A DNA stretch of 64,000 bases from CAYSFW01 sp050329935 (GTDB taxonomy: Bacteria; Pseudomonadota; Gammaproteobacteria; UWMA-0217). Below the pieces are notes generated by a model. It worked only from the letters and a program-made list of their open reading frames with translations. It was not told the origin of the DNA and made no database searches. Of the stretch, positions 16,054 to 25,509 are shown piece after piece. The stretch is taken from positions 1-64,000 of the forward strand of contig JBHJOI010000079.1 in assembly GCA_050329935.1 (NCBI GenBank), given 5' to 3'. Each line of letters starts with the position of its first letter. The stretch's first letter is position 1. The position numbers and the translations under genes were made by a program.

Positions 16054-18744
16054 TCAGGCCGCCGCGTCGCGCAACTGCAAACGCAACTCGACCGTTTCGC
16101 CGTCGTCCGCCATGCGGTGTTCAAACCCGAACCGCTTGGCGAGCGACAGCATCGCCCGATTGTCCGGCAGGGTTTGCATGAAGACTTCCCGCGTCCCGCG
16201 CAGGCGGCAATAGCGCAGCATTTTGTCCATCAACGCACGACCGAGCTTATGTCCCTTGAGGTCGGAGCGAACCACGATCGCGAACTCGGTGCGTACGTTG
16301 TCGGGATCGGTCACGGTGCGCACGACGCCGAGCGTCTCGGGCTGACCATGCTCGTTCGGCGCGGTCGCGATGAATGCCATTTCGCGGTCGTAGTCGATCT
16401 GCGTGAAACGCGCCATCTGGGTATGCGGGATCTCGCGCAATAAGCCGAAGAAGCGAAAGCGAATATCCTCGGGCGTCAATTTCGAGATGAACGTATGGTG
16501 CGCGGGTTCGTCCTCGGGTCGAATCGGCCGCAGCATGACCTTGAGCCCGTCCAGCAGGGTCAGCTTCTCTTCGAGTTGCTTGGGATAGGGACGAATCGCC
16601 AATCGATCGTCGCCGGTACGCGCAACGGGTTGCACCCGAATCCGGGCGTCTAATGCCAACACGCCATCCTGGTCCGCGAACAGCGGGTTGATATCGAGCT
16701 CAACGATCTCGGGCAGGTCGACGATCAGCTGCGACACCTGGATCAACGCCAGCTTGACCGCGTCCAGATCCGCCGCCGGCCGATCACGATAACCCGCTAG
16801 CAACCGCGAGACACGGGTGTGTTGAATGACCTCGCTGGCCAGGTTCATATTGAGCGGCGGTAGCGCGACCGCCCGGTCCTTGATCACTTCGACCGCGACA
16901 CCGCCTTGTCCGAATAGAATCACGGGTCCGAAAATCGCATCGGTCGCGGCGCCGATGATCAACTCGTGCGCGCCCGGGCGACGCGCCATTTTCTGTACCG
17001 AAAACCCGCGCAACTGCGCGTTCGGATGAATCTCGCGCAATCGGTTCAACATGCCGTGCGCGGCCTTCAGTACTTCGTCGGGCCCTTCGAGATCGAGCAC
17101 CACGCCGCCGACGTCCGACTTGTGGATGATGTCCGGCGACAGGATCTTGATCGCGACCGGATAGCCGATCTCGCCCGCCACCTTGACCGACGCTTCGGGC
17201 GACTTGGCAATGTGGGTTTCGACCACGGGAATGCCATAGGCCGCCAGCACCGCCTTGGCTTCCGGTTCGGACAACTGCTCGCGCCCATCGGCGATCACAT
17301 TCTCCAACACCAGACGCGCGGTCGTCGTCGCCGGCGTGAACTCGCTCGGCACCGAGGCCGGCGTTTCCATCAACAGCTCCTGGTTGCGGCGATAACGCAC
17401 CATGTGCATGAACGCACGCACCGCGCTTTCCGGGGTGTCGTAGGTCGGAATACCAGCGCCGCGAAACATCTCGCGGGCGATCTTGACCCCTTCCATCCCG
17501 AGCCAACAGGTCAGGACGTTGCGCCGCGTGCCCTGCGCCGCGTCGATCACCGCCCGCGCCGACTCGTGGCTCGGTGCAATCGCGGTCGGACAATGCATGA
17601 CCAGCAAGGCATCGATCTGGTCGCACTTGAGCAGCGTGGACACGCCATCGGCATAGCGCGAATCGGGCGCGTCACCAATGATGTCGACCGGGTTCCCGCG
17701 CGACCACGAAGCCGGCAGGGCGGCATCGAGCGCGGCCATTGTCTTGTCATTGAATTCGGCCAGCTTGCAGCCGTTCGCGATCAGATAGTCCACCGCGAGC
17801 ACGCCGGGACCGCCGCCGTTCGTAAGGATCGCGAGCCGATCGCCCTTGAGCGGACGCGCACGGGCCAGGGTCTCGACCGCTTCGAACAATTCGTCGATCT
17901 CATAGACGCGCAGCATCCCGGCGCGGGCAAAGGCCGCGTCGTAAACATCGTCCGCGCCGGCGAGCGCGCCGGTGTGCGAGGCGGCGGCCTTGGCACCCTC
18001 GGCGACCCGCCCGGCCTTGATCGCCAGCACCGGCTTGTTGCGCGCCGCGGCGCGCGCGGCCGACATGAACTTACGCGCGCTCTTGATCGATTCGATGTAT
18101 AGCAGGATCGCCTCGGTACCCGGATCGGATCCCAGGTAATCCAGCAAATCACCAAAATCCACATCAGCGCTGTCGCCGAGCGAGACGAAATGCGAAAACC
18201 CGATCCCGCGCGATTTGGCCCAATCCATGACCGTGGTGCACAACGCACCCGATTGCGAGAGAAACGCGATCTTGCCCGGGAGAATACTGGTATGCGCGAA
18301 ACTCGCGTTGAGACCGATGCCGGGCACGATCAAGCCGAGGCAGTTCGGGCCGAGGATCCGCAGATTGAATGGCTTGGCCGCGTCCAGCATCGCCTGCTGA
18401 AGGGTGCGGCCTTGCGCGTCCACGTGCTGCGACAACGCTGCTGTCATGACGATCGCGGCGCGCGTGCCGCGCTGCCCCAGTTCCGAGATCAAACCCGGGA
18501 TCGTATGCGGCGGCGTCGCGATCACCGCGAGCTCGGGCGCGACCGGCAGCGCGGCGATGTCGGCATAGGCCAACACGCCCGCGACCGCCTTGTGCCGCGG
18601 GTTCACCGGCATCACCGGGCCGGAAAAACCCGCTTCCAGAAGATTCTTCATCACCACTTGCCCGACGCTACGCGGCGTGTTCGAGGCGCCGATCAAAGCG
18701 ACCGACTTCGGTCGAAACAGGTAATCCAGGTTCTGCATGCTCAT
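16054..18744 (-). CDS. Protein lysine acetyltransferase Pat (acyl-CoA synthetase-like plus GNAT)
   Basis: An 896-residue cytosolic fusion. Residues 1 to about 690 form an ADP-forming acyl-CoA synthetase-like part: the CoA-binding domain (SVALIGASNTPRSVGQVVMK), a succinyl-CoA-ligase-like domain with AASHTGALAGADDVYDAA, and an ATP-grasp domain (VAIKILSPDIIHKSDVGGV). The C-terminal 170 residues are a GNAT acetyltransferase (LKGHKLGRALMDKMLRYCR). Homologues (YfiQ, Pat) acetylate lysines, for example on acetyl-CoA synthetase, to tune acetate metabolism. This would suit an alcohol-oxidising cell. The frame extends to 18939, but ATG 18744 matches the family's start. Confidence 0.94.
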   Translation of the reverse strand: MSMQNLDYLFRPKSVALIGASNTPRSVGQVVMKNLLEAGFSGPVMPVNPRHKAVAGVLAYADIAALPVAPELAVIATPPHTIPGLISELGQRGTRAAIVMTAALSQHVDAQGRTLQQAMLDAAKPFNLRILGPNCLGLIVPGIGLNASFAHTSILPGKIAFLSQSGALCTTVMDWAKSRGIGFSHFVSLGDSADVDFGDLLDYLGSDPGTEAILLYIESIKSARKFMSAARAAARNKPVLAIKAGRVAEGAKAAASHTGALAGADDVYDAAFARAGMLRVYEIDELFEAVETLARARPLKGDRLAILTNGGGPGVLAVDYLIANGCKLAEFNDKTMAALDAALPASWSRGNPVDIIGDAPDSRYADGVSTLLKCDQIDALLVMHCPTAIAPSHESARAVIDAAQGTRRNVLTCWLGMEGVKIAREMFRGAGIPTYDTPESAVRAFMHMVRYRRNQELLMETPASVPSEFTPATTTARLVLENVIADGREQLSEPEAKAVLAAYGIPVVETHIAKSPEASVKVAGEIGYPVAIKILSPDIIHKSDVGGVVLDLEGPDEVLKAAHGMLNRLREIHPNAQLRGFSVQKMARRPGAHELIIGAATDAIFGPVILFGQGGVAVEVIKDRAVALPPLNMNLASEVIQHTRVSRLLAGYRDRPAADLDAVKLALIQVSQLIVDLPEIVELDINPLFADQDGVLALDARIRVQPVARTGDDRLAIRPYPKQLEEKLTLLDGLKVMLRPIRPEDEPAHHTFISKLTPEDIRFRFFGLLREIPHTQMARFTQIDYDREMAFIATAPNEHGQPETLGVVRTVTDPDNVRTEFAIVVRSDLKGHKLGRALMDKMLRYCRLRGTREVFMQTLPDNRAMLSLAKRFGFEHRMADDGETVELRLQLRDAAA

Positions 18745-19234
18745 TTCGCTATCCCGCGCTGCATTTAAAGACATCCAAGGGAGGGGTGTGATTTGGCGCA
18801 GCAGAAAAATCTCTGCCGACGCGGGCGCCCCGGGGCCCCGAATGTGCGGACTGGCGGGCGCCACCGCGGGGGTCATGGGGAGACTGAGACACCGATTCAT
18901 GATACTGGTTAACGTGATGATATATTTGCTGCACTGCAATATAGCGCGATCCCAGGAGAAAAAACCAGAAGGTCATCAATTATTCATCCATTCGTTAACC
19001 ATCGTTTACGGTATGACTTCCGAGTTGAGCACTCGTCGATGGTTCACGAAACCGCCGTACCAGATGGCTTTTCGATAACAAGCAAGGCTATGAAATCGCG
19101 CCATTTTATAGCGGGATTTCGCACGGCCGCACCGAGGTGCCCGTCGAGCCCTCTGGATGGGTTCACGGCGTTTCCCGCCTACCCTGCCCGGAACGGCTTT
19201 CATCCTCACGGGCGGCGATTGATGGAACGCATCG
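18745..19234. other. Intergenic region upstream of pat
   Basis: About 490 bases, AT-rich at 18900-19020, with no gene I can support. A TTGCTGCACTGCAA element (18926-18939) contains TGCAGTGCA on the minus strand, the same nonamer as at 111-119. A repeat copy lies at 19121-19222. Confidence 0.55.
19121..19222 (+). repeat. Inverted-repeat element, copy E (5' truncated)
   Basis: The left arm is missing. What remains is an inner segment (GGCCGCACCGAGGTGCCCGTCGAG), the core GGGTTCACGGCGTTTCCCG, the right arm CCTACCCTGCCCGGAACGGC, and the tail CTTTCATCCTCACGGGCGGCG. It lies at the 3' side of the DUF1460 gene. Confidence 0.75.
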
Positions 19235-20164
19235 TCACGACTCGACGCGCCAACGCGCGACAACGATTCCGCCCTGGGATCGATTGCGATTGAGGTACTC
19301 CGCAAGCGGCCAGCGCGAGACGAGGACCCGCCCGAACTCCGACGACGCGTGGAGCAGATAGGCCCGCTCACCACGTCGCACGATCAGTCCTTGATGGGCG
19401 ATATCGAGTCCTGGGCGGGTGGATGTGATCGCGACCAGATCGCCGTCGCGCAGTTCCGGCTCGATCTCGGCGACCCGCGCCTTGGGGATGAACGAGCGTT
19501 GGATGCCGCTCAATGCGGCTTCCGCGTTACGAACGGTCGCCAGTGTCGCCGGGTCGGCCAGTGCCGGGTAGTGCGCCCGATCGCGGGTCATGAATCCGAT
19601 CGGTTTTGAATAGGTTTCACCGCCGAGCGCGGCGGTGTGGTCCGCAAGCAAACCCAGTCGCTCGCTCTGATCGAGCCATTCGCTGAAATAGTGCAATCGC
19701 GATCCATAGCCCGCCACGCGGCCGTCACGGTAGCGCAAGGCCCTCAGTCGAGCGAGAAAATCCGAATAGTCTGGTTGGGCTGTATTTTCGGCCGACCAGA
19801 CGACTGCCGTCGCCAATTCCACCAGCGTCCAGCAATCGAGGCGGTCGAAGCGCACGATCAAATTGAGTTCGCCGGGATTTGACTGTAGCGTTCCGGCGTC
19901 ATAGCGCGTTTGTTCCCAGGCCCGCGCGATCGCGAGCACCGCCGCCGCGCGGTCTCGGTTGTATTGCCGCGCGAGTCGCCAGGCGTCGTGAAAGGACTGT
20001 TCCGCGGTCGCCAAGACCACGCCCGATGGCAGAAGCGCGAACCCGACCACAAGAGAAAGCCAGATTCCGCGCGCGCCATTTCGGCAAGGTCCAGTTCGGT
20101 TCTTACTCAAACGGTCCCGCCGCGCGGATAGCCACTCCGAAATACTCGCCATCATGAAACCCAA
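19235..20164 (-). CDS. DUF1460 domain exported hydrolase (NlpC/P60-like)
   Basis: A roughly 309-residue protein with an N-terminal hydrophobic export segment (GIWLSLVVGFALLPSGVVLA). It then has a DUF1460 domain resembling cell-wall amidases and papain-like peptidases. A candidate catalytic Cys sits in RFDRLDCWTLVEL and a candidate His in GLDIAHQGLIVRRG. It probably acts on peptidoglycan fragments in the periplasm. A TTG at 20164 has GGAGGT five bases upstream. The ATGs at 20155 and 20152 are alternatives but are badly spaced from that site. Confidence 0.8.
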   Translation of the reverse strand: MGFMMASISEWLSARRDRLSKNRTGPCRNGARGIWLSLVVGFALLPSGVVLATAEQSFHDAWRLARQYNRDRAAAVLAIARAWEQTRYDAGTLQSNPGELNLIVRFDRLDCWTLVELATAVVWSAENTAQPDYSDFLARLRALRYRDGRVAGYGSRLHYFSEWLDQSERLGLLADHTAALGGETYSKPIGFMTRDRAHYPALADPATLATVRNAEAALSGIQRSFIPKARVAEIEPELRDGDLVAITSTRPGLDIAHQGLIVRRGERAYLLHASSEFGRVLVSRWPLAEYLNRNRSQGGIVVARWRVES

Positions 20165-20265
20165 GCACTACCTCCGAGAACTTGAACCGGACAATCGAAC
20201 GACCGATGATCGAATACAGCTCCGTTGACGATGCCAACCCAATCAACCACCCGAGCGACCCGATC

Positions 20266-21402
20266 ATGCCACGTCACATCGCGCTTCTCTTTGCTGGACT
20301 CCTCGGTTTGACCACGTCGGCTTGCGCCGAATCCGTGCCCACCGCCGCACATTCCGTGGACGTCATCACCGTTGCCGAGGGCCTGGAACATCCCTGGGGT
20401 CTCGCGTTCCTGCCCGACGGCCGCATGCTCGTGACCGAGCGCCCAGGGCGGATGCGCGTCGTTTCCCCGGATGGCCAAATCGATCCGGCCCCAATCGCGG
20501 GTCTACCCAAAGTCGACGCGGTCGGACAAGGCGGCTTGATGGACGTGGCGCTGCATCCCAGTTACGCCGAAAACGGCTGGATTTACTGGAGCTTTGCCCA
20601 ACGCGACAGCACCGGCGGCAACGGCACCGAACTCGCGCGTGGCAAGCTGGCCGGTGAACCCGGTAGCTACCGGATGAACGACGTCGAGACTTTGTTCCGC
20701 CTAGCGCCCAAATCCGGCGGCGGCGTGCATTTCGGCTCGCGAATCGTGTTTGATCGCGACGGGATGTTGTATCTCACGCTCGGCGATCGGGGCGACAAGG
20801 ACCGTGCGCAGCTTCTGGATGACCACGCGGGCAAGATCGTTCGACTCACTGATCGTGGCGCACCCGCGCCCGGCAATCCCTTTCTGAACGATACCCGCGC
20901 GCGCCCCGAGGTGTACTCCCTGGGTAACCGCAACGTCCAAGGCGCCGCGCTGCATCCCGAAACCGGCGCGCTGTGGGCGATCGAACACGGCCCACAAGGC
21001 GGCGACGAACTCAATCTGATCCAGGCGGGCGTCAACTACGGCTGGCCAATCATCACCTACGGCGTGAATTATGGGATCGGCACTCGCATCGGCGAAGGCA
21101 CCGAAAAGGCGGGACTGGCGCAACCCGTCAAATACTGGACACCCTCGCCCGCGATCTCGGGTCTGGCTTTTTACACGGGTGACAAGTTTCCGGATTGGCA
21201 AGGCGACCTGCTCATCGGCGCGCTCAGGGGACAAGCGGTCATCCGGGTTCAACTCGACGGAGACCGATTCATCGCTGACGAATTCATGCTCCAGGGCGCG
21301 GTGCCGCGCATACGCGATGTGCGCGTCGGGCCCGATGGATACGTCTACCTGCTAACCGATCTCGAACACGGCGCGATCTTGCGCCTTCAACCGGGTGCCT
21401 GA
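20266..21402 (+). CDS. PQQ-dependent aldose/sugar dehydrogenase (YliI/Gdh-like)
   Basis: A soluble six-bladed beta-propeller quinoprotein of 378 residues, exported by a signal peptide (LLFAGLLGLTTSACA). Typical motifs are LEHPWGLAFLPDGRMLVTER, QGGLMDVALHP, GGGVHFGSRIVFDRDG, EHGPQGGDELNLIQAGVNYG and KYWTPSPAISGLAFYTG. These correspond to the PQQ and calcium pocket of soluble glucose dehydrogenase relatives. It oxidises aldoses in the periplasm if PQQ is available. The ATG at 20266 gives a proper signal peptide; the frame is open from 20182. Confidence 0.93.
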   Translation: MPRHIALLFAGLLGLTTSACAESVPTAAHSVDVITVAEGLEHPWGLAFLPDGRMLVTERPGRMRVVSPDGQIDPAPIAGLPKVDAVGQGGLMDVALHPSYAENGWIYWSFAQRDSTGGNGTELARGKLAGEPGSYRMNDVETLFRLAPKSGGGVHFGSRIVFDRDGMLYLTLGDRGDKDRAQLLDDHAGKIVRLTDRGAPAPGNPFLNDTRARPEVYSLGNRNVQGAALHPETGALWAIEHGPQGGDELNLIQAGVNYGWPIITYGVNYGIGTRIGEGTEKAGLAQPVKYWTPSPAISGLAFYTGDKFPDWQGDLLIGALRGQAVIRVQLDGDRFIADEFMLQGAVPRIRDVRVGPDGYVYLLTDLEHGAILRLQPGA

Positions 21403-21569
21403 CCGACGCGGCGGCCAATAGGAACGAACAGGGCTTTCTCGCATTGTCCTGGGCATACCGATGACCGGCGACCGAGGAGCGTCGGACTGATCGCAAATCG
21501 ATCGTCGCGCCCATCCCACCTGTACCAAACCCCCTAGAATGGCGGCACTTGCTATAACGCCGCCGACGG

Positions 21570-23756
21570 ATGATCACCGCAACCCAGCGCCAGACGACAT
21601 CGCCTTCGGGTACTCCATCGACCTACGCGCCGGTGGATCATACCGACGTGATCATCTCGGTCGAATTTACCGACGGACGCAAACAGCGCGGCCAATTGAC
21701 CGCCTACGAACCCGAACACAAGCGGCTAGTCTTGCGCAACGCGGACCACAGTATCGTGGCCTCGTTCCGAGAGATCCGGATCGTAAAGTTCAGTACCGAC
21801 CTGACCGCGTTGCTAAAACCCGTCGTCGGCGAAACGATCCTGGCCTTTCGGGTCAAGTTTACCGACGGGCATGTCCGGACGGGGCGTTATCGAACCCTTG
21901 TCAAGGACGCGGTTGGACTTCATTTCGCGTGCGTGGCCACGGATGGCGGCACCTATCGCGTATTGATCCCGCATGACAACATTTTGCGGTACCAGGCGGG
22001 CGACAAGCCAAACGATACGCCTCTATCGATCGAACCGGGCACGCCACCAAACAGCGCGCCCTTGCCGATCGAGCCGGCCACGACACCAGCGGCGATCGAG
22101 CTCGGCGAGGCCCGGGCCGAAATCACCATATTGCGTGCCGATGATCTGCGCAGACTACTGGTTGCACGCGATCCCTATTCGACATTGTCGGTGCCCGAGG
22201 CACCGATACCAACGCCCGTACCGACGCGGGAAAGTCCACGCGAACTGGCGCGACGGTTTGATGTGCCATTGGTGGATCCCCGCCATTTCGAGATTGATCC
22301 GCAGGTGCTCGCGGCACTGCCGGAGAGCTTTATCTGCGAACGCCGCGTGCTGCCACTCGCATTTCATGACGATCACCTCGTGGTGGCAATGGAGAATCCT
22401 GCCGATTCCGAGCTGACCCGGATGGCACAATTCCTATCCGGCAAAAATGTCGAAACCTGCGTGGCCTCGAGCGCGGATCTCGAGCTTGCGATCATTCGTC
22501 ATTTCGGCGCAACCGAGGCCAACAACGCATTGCTGGAGTTGGAAAGCGCGGCCAATGCGCCGGAATTCAGATCAGAATCGCACGAGGACCTTGAAAAGCT
22601 AGGGCAGGAAAAGCCGATCGTCCGGCTGGTTCACAGCATCCTGGTCGATGCAGTGCGTCGGCGCGCGTCGGATATTCACATCCGTCCCGGTGAACAAGAC
22701 GTGGAACTGCTCTACCGCGAAGACGGCACCCTCGTCCAGGCGCGGCGATTCAACAAGGCTTTGCTACCCGCGGTCGTCGCCCGCATCAAGATCATCGGCA
22801 GGATGAACGTGGCGGAGCGCCGATTGCCGCAGGACGGTCGAGCCCGGATCGAAGAGGGCGCGGCGTTCGTCGATTTCCGAATTTCGATCATTCCGACGAT
22901 CTCCGGGGAAAGTGTCGTCATACGGCTGCTTAATGCCCAAAAGGCGCTTGCCTCGATCTCCGACCTCGGGTTCACCGCCGAGGATCAGGCGCGATTCATC
23001 GATCTGTTGCACCGAAGCTACGGCATCCTGTTGGTCACCGGCCCCACCGGTTCCGGCAAATCGATGACGTTGTATGCCGCAATGCAGGAGGTGCGAAAGC
23101 AGAACGTCAACATCATCACGGTCGAGGATCCGGTCGAATATCACATGACCGGCGTCGAGCAGGTCCAAGTCAATACCGTGCCCGGGTTCACCTTTGCCCG
23201 CGCCTTGCGAAACATCCTCCGGCACGACCCCGACGTTATTATGATCGGCGAGATCCGCGACCAGGAAACCGCGAAAATCGCAGTTGAAAGCGCCCTCACC
23301 GGCCACTTGGTACTCAGCACCTTGCACACCAATGACGCGCCGACGGCCATCACCCGGCTGATTGAAATGGGCGTCGAGTCGTTCCTGGTCCGATCGTCCG
23401 TGTTGGGCGCACTGGCGCAACGCCTGGTACGGCTGAACTGTCCGCATTGTCTGGAACCAGAACCCTCCGATCCAATGCAGCGCAAGTTTCTGGGCGTGTC
23501 GACGGACGAGGTGTTCTACCACGGTCGCGGCTGCGATGAGTGCAACGACACTGGATTCAAGGGACGCCGCGCGGTTTACGAACTTTTGATCATGACACCG
23601 ACGCTACGTGACATGATTTCCGACGACACGCCGGCGGATCATATTCGGCGCGCGGCGCTGACTGCGGGCATGCAACCCCTGACCGGAAACGCCTTGGCGT
23701 TGGCCCGAGAACGACGGATTTCGTTGGCCGAAGTTTACCGGGTGCGATTAGAGTAG
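21570..23756 (+). CDS. GspE/PilB-type secretion or pilus ATPase with novel duplicated N-terminal domain
   Basis: A 728-residue hexameric ATPase. Residues 27-142 form two similar beta-rich units (DVIISVEFTDGRKQRGQL and AFRVKFTDGHVRTGRY) not seen in standard PilB or GspE. Next comes an MshEN/T2SSE-N domain (about 230-310: LARRFDVPLVDPRHF). The ATPase follows: Walker A GPTGSGKS near residue 490, Asp box ITVEDPVEY, Walker B IMIGEIRDQET, and the His box LSTLHTNDAPTAITRL. A zinc tetra-Cys site (CPHC near 623, CDEC near 653) is complete. It stands alone: no pilin, platform or secretin genes flank it, so the machine it drives is unknown. Confidence 0.92.
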   Translation: MITATQRQTTSPSGTPSTYAPVDHTDVIISVEFTDGRKQRGQLTAYEPEHKRLVLRNADHSIVASFREIRIVKFSTDLTALLKPVVGETILAFRVKFTDGHVRTGRYRTLVKDAVGLHFACVATDGGTYRVLIPHDNILRYQAGDKPNDTPLSIEPGTPPNSAPLPIEPATTPAAIELGEARAEITILRADDLRRLLVARDPYSTLSVPEAPIPTPVPTRESPRELARRFDVPLVDPRHFEIDPQVLAALPESFICERRVLPLAFHDDHLVVAMENPADSELTRMAQFLSGKNVETCVASSADLELAIIRHFGATEANNALLELESAANAPEFRSESHEDLEKLGQEKPIVRLVHSILVDAVRRRASDIHIRPGEQDVELLYREDGTLVQARRFNKALLPAVVARIKIIGRMNVAERRLPQDGRARIEEGAAFVDFRISIIPTISGESVVIRLLNAQKALASISDLGFTAEDQARFIDLLHRSYGILLVTGPTGSGKSMTLYAAMQEVRKQNVNIITVEDPVEYHMTGVEQVQVNTVPGFTFARALRNILRHDPDVIMIGEIRDQETAKIAVESALTGHLVLSTLHTNDAPTAITRLIEMGVESFLVRSSVLGALAQRLVRLNCPHCLEPEPSDPMQRKFLGVSTDEVFYHGRGCDECNDTGFKGRRAVYELLIMTPTLRDMISDDTPADHIRRAALTAGMQPLTGNALALARERRISLAEVYRVRLE

Positions 23757-23915
23757 ACGCACAGCTCGCACGCTGATTCGCGCCAGGCTTTCATGACCCG
23801 GACACGGAATCCGCTTCGGGCCGGGTATGCGAGCGGGGCCGGGAATCTAGGTACTCGGCGAGCGCAACACGCGATCTCACACATTCATCGCTCAAGCGTG
23901 GCCAGTATGCGCCGA
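23757..23915. other. Gap between convergent genes
   Basis: 159 bases between the GspE-like gene and cpdA, which converge. I see neither a gene nor a convincing terminator hairpin with a T-run. Confidence 0.5.
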
Positions 23916-24812
23916 CTAGGATTCAGACGGAGCGCTCGCGGCAAGCACGACGGTCGCCGGCAACTGATCGCCGGAGGGCGAAAGCTGCACCGAGCCTGTC
24001 CGCGAAGACCGTGGAAAATCCAGCGCATCGGTCGCGACGTACACAACCTCGGTGCCTAGCGTTCCGTCCGGATACAGATCGATGCTTCGGTAGGCCGGTG
24101 GAAAGGTATCGTAGGCGTGATCCGGGCGATTCGAGACGAATTGTACGCAGGTTGACGGCGTGCCGAGCATGCGCAAACGACCGTGCACGACATCGACCGC
24201 CTGATGAACGTGACCAAAAACCGCGCCTTGAACCTGGGGAAACGCGGCCAACCGGGCGAACAATTCCTGGCGGTTGGCCAGACCGATTCGATCGATCCAG
24301 GCACTGCCGATCGCAATTGGCTGGTGATGCAAAAACAACAGCGCGGGCAGATCGGGGTACTGCCGCAGCAGAGACGCCGCTCGTTCCATTTCCGTCTCGG
24401 GTATTCGACCAGCCGGCAAGCCAGGGTCAACCGAGTTCAGAAACAACAATAACCAACCACCAAGGATCACGTGTTTAGCGATGGACACTTCTCCGGTCGC
24501 GAGCGCCGCGAGCATCACCGGAACATCGTCATGGTTTCCCGGCAGACAAAATACGGGCAGCCCAGTGCTCGCCATGATCCACGCGAATCGCCGATAGGTC
24601 TGCACCGTTGGCTCTTGCGCAATGTCGCCTGTGACGATGATCGCGTCGACATGCGCCTCTTGCGCGCGGATTCGGTCCAGCACGCGCGCCAGCGTCCGAT
24701 CCGTATTGATTTCTCGACAATCGTCATGCCAATCGAGTTGCCCGTGTTCATGTTCGAACAGGTGCAAATCCGTAATTTGGACGATTCGTGGCGCGGACGG
24801 GCGTGAAGGCAC
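23916..24812 (-). CDS. cpdA: 3',5'-cyclic AMP phosphodiesterase (CpdA/Icc)
   Basis: A 298-residue calcineurin-like metallophosphoesterase that hydrolyses cAMP to AMP and so limits CRP signalling. Motifs: RIVQITDLHLFE (D-x-H), DAIIVTGDIAQEP (GDxxQ), FCLPGNHDDVP (GNHD), ALLFLHHQPI and AVFGHVHQAVD (GHxH). The frame runs to 25304, but a strong AGGAGGT nine bases before the GTG at 24812 fixes the start. A 298-codon product fits the family. The gamma-glutamylcyclotransferase-like gene lies upstream in the same direction. Confidence 0.94.
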   Translation of the reverse strand: MPSRPSAPRIVQITDLHLFEHEHGQLDWHDDCREINTDRTLARVLDRIRAQEAHVDAIIVTGDIAQEPTVQTYRRFAWIMASTGLPVFCLPGNHDDVPVMLAALATGEVSIAKHVILGGWLLLFLNSVDPGLPAGRIPETEMERAASLLRQYPDLPALLFLHHQPIAIGSAWIDRIGLANRQELFARLAAFPQVQGAVFGHVHQAVDVVHGRLRMLGTPSTCVQFVSNRPDHAYDTFPPAYRSIDLYPDGTLGTEVVYVATDALDFPRSSRTGSVQLSPSGDQLPATVVLAASAPSES

Positions 24813-24894
24813 GAGTTCATGACCTCCTGATGTTGTCGGTACCCGCACTGTAACCGGGTTGTATGACGACACAATTAACCGCCCTCGGCCTGGG

Positions 24895-25317
24895 TCATCG
24901 CGACCCGCGGGCGCAAAATGCGAGATAGTCGCCAGTCTCGATGGGGATCGCGCCTCGTAGCGGACGCGTGTAGAGGTAAACCCACGCGTCAACGCTGGTG
25001 CCGCCAACGGCAACGATCTCCAGGTACTTGCGCCGATACTCACGAGGCTCCCGAGCGGCCGCGTCGCAGCCCTCGTAGGCGTCGAGCCAGCGCAAGGTCG
25101 CGGTCGGAGCGCGCAGGCGGTAAAGATCGCCGATGACCATGCCGGCCGCAAAGGGCGACCGTACCATCGCGGGATAGGGTCCGAGGTCGTACAAACCACC
25201 AACGACCTGTGCATGACCCAACCACTGTGCTTCGCGCCGCAAACGTCGCTGCCACGGATTATCGCAACCGCGCCGCAGCGTGCCATAGACAAACAGGCGA
25301 TCAAGCATCACACGCAT
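24895..25317 (-). CDS. Gamma-glutamylcyclotransferase-like (AIG2 family) protein
   Basis: About 140 residues. The family's opening motif is LFVYGTLRRGCDNPW, followed by LYDLGPYPAMV, with a catalytic Glu candidate in LRWLDAYEGCD and an end WVYLYTRPL. Members cyclise gamma-glutamyl amines or act in glutathione breakdown. ATG 25317 or ATG 25308 (MLDRLFVYGT) can start it; neither has a strong Shine-Dalgarno. The longer frame to 25452 has coding composition unlike a protein N-terminus and is left out. Confidence 0.88.
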   Translation of the reverse strand: MRVMLDRLFVYGTLRRGCDNPWQRRLRREAQWLGHAQVVGGLYDLGPYPAMVRSPFAAGMVIGDLYRLRAPTATLRWLDAYEGCDAAAREPREYRRKYLEIVAVGGTSVDAWVYLYTRPLRGAIPIETGDYLAFCARGSR

Positions 25318-25509
25318 CCGGATTCGACGCCGGCGCGGGAAAGCCTGCCGCGACGCGCACCACGCAGCGCCACTCTCAACGCCATCCCCACCGGAGCCCA
25401 CGCCCGACGCGGCTGCGAACGATCTCAGACCGCCGCCAGCCGAGGCTCGCACGCAACGGGTCCGATTCGCGACGGAAACCCGCCAAAGACACGCCCGGCG
25501 CCGCCGGGA

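Noticed and set aside
16966..18102. 378-codon open frame on the plus strand opposite pat
   Set aside because: It is the antisense shadow of a strongly supported acetyltransferase gene. High GC content keeps such frames open. It has no domain and no Shine-Dalgarno.
22764..23522. 252-codon minus-strand frame opposite the GspE-like ATPase
   Set aside because: It lies exactly under Walker and zinc motifs of the plus-strand gene; shadow frame.
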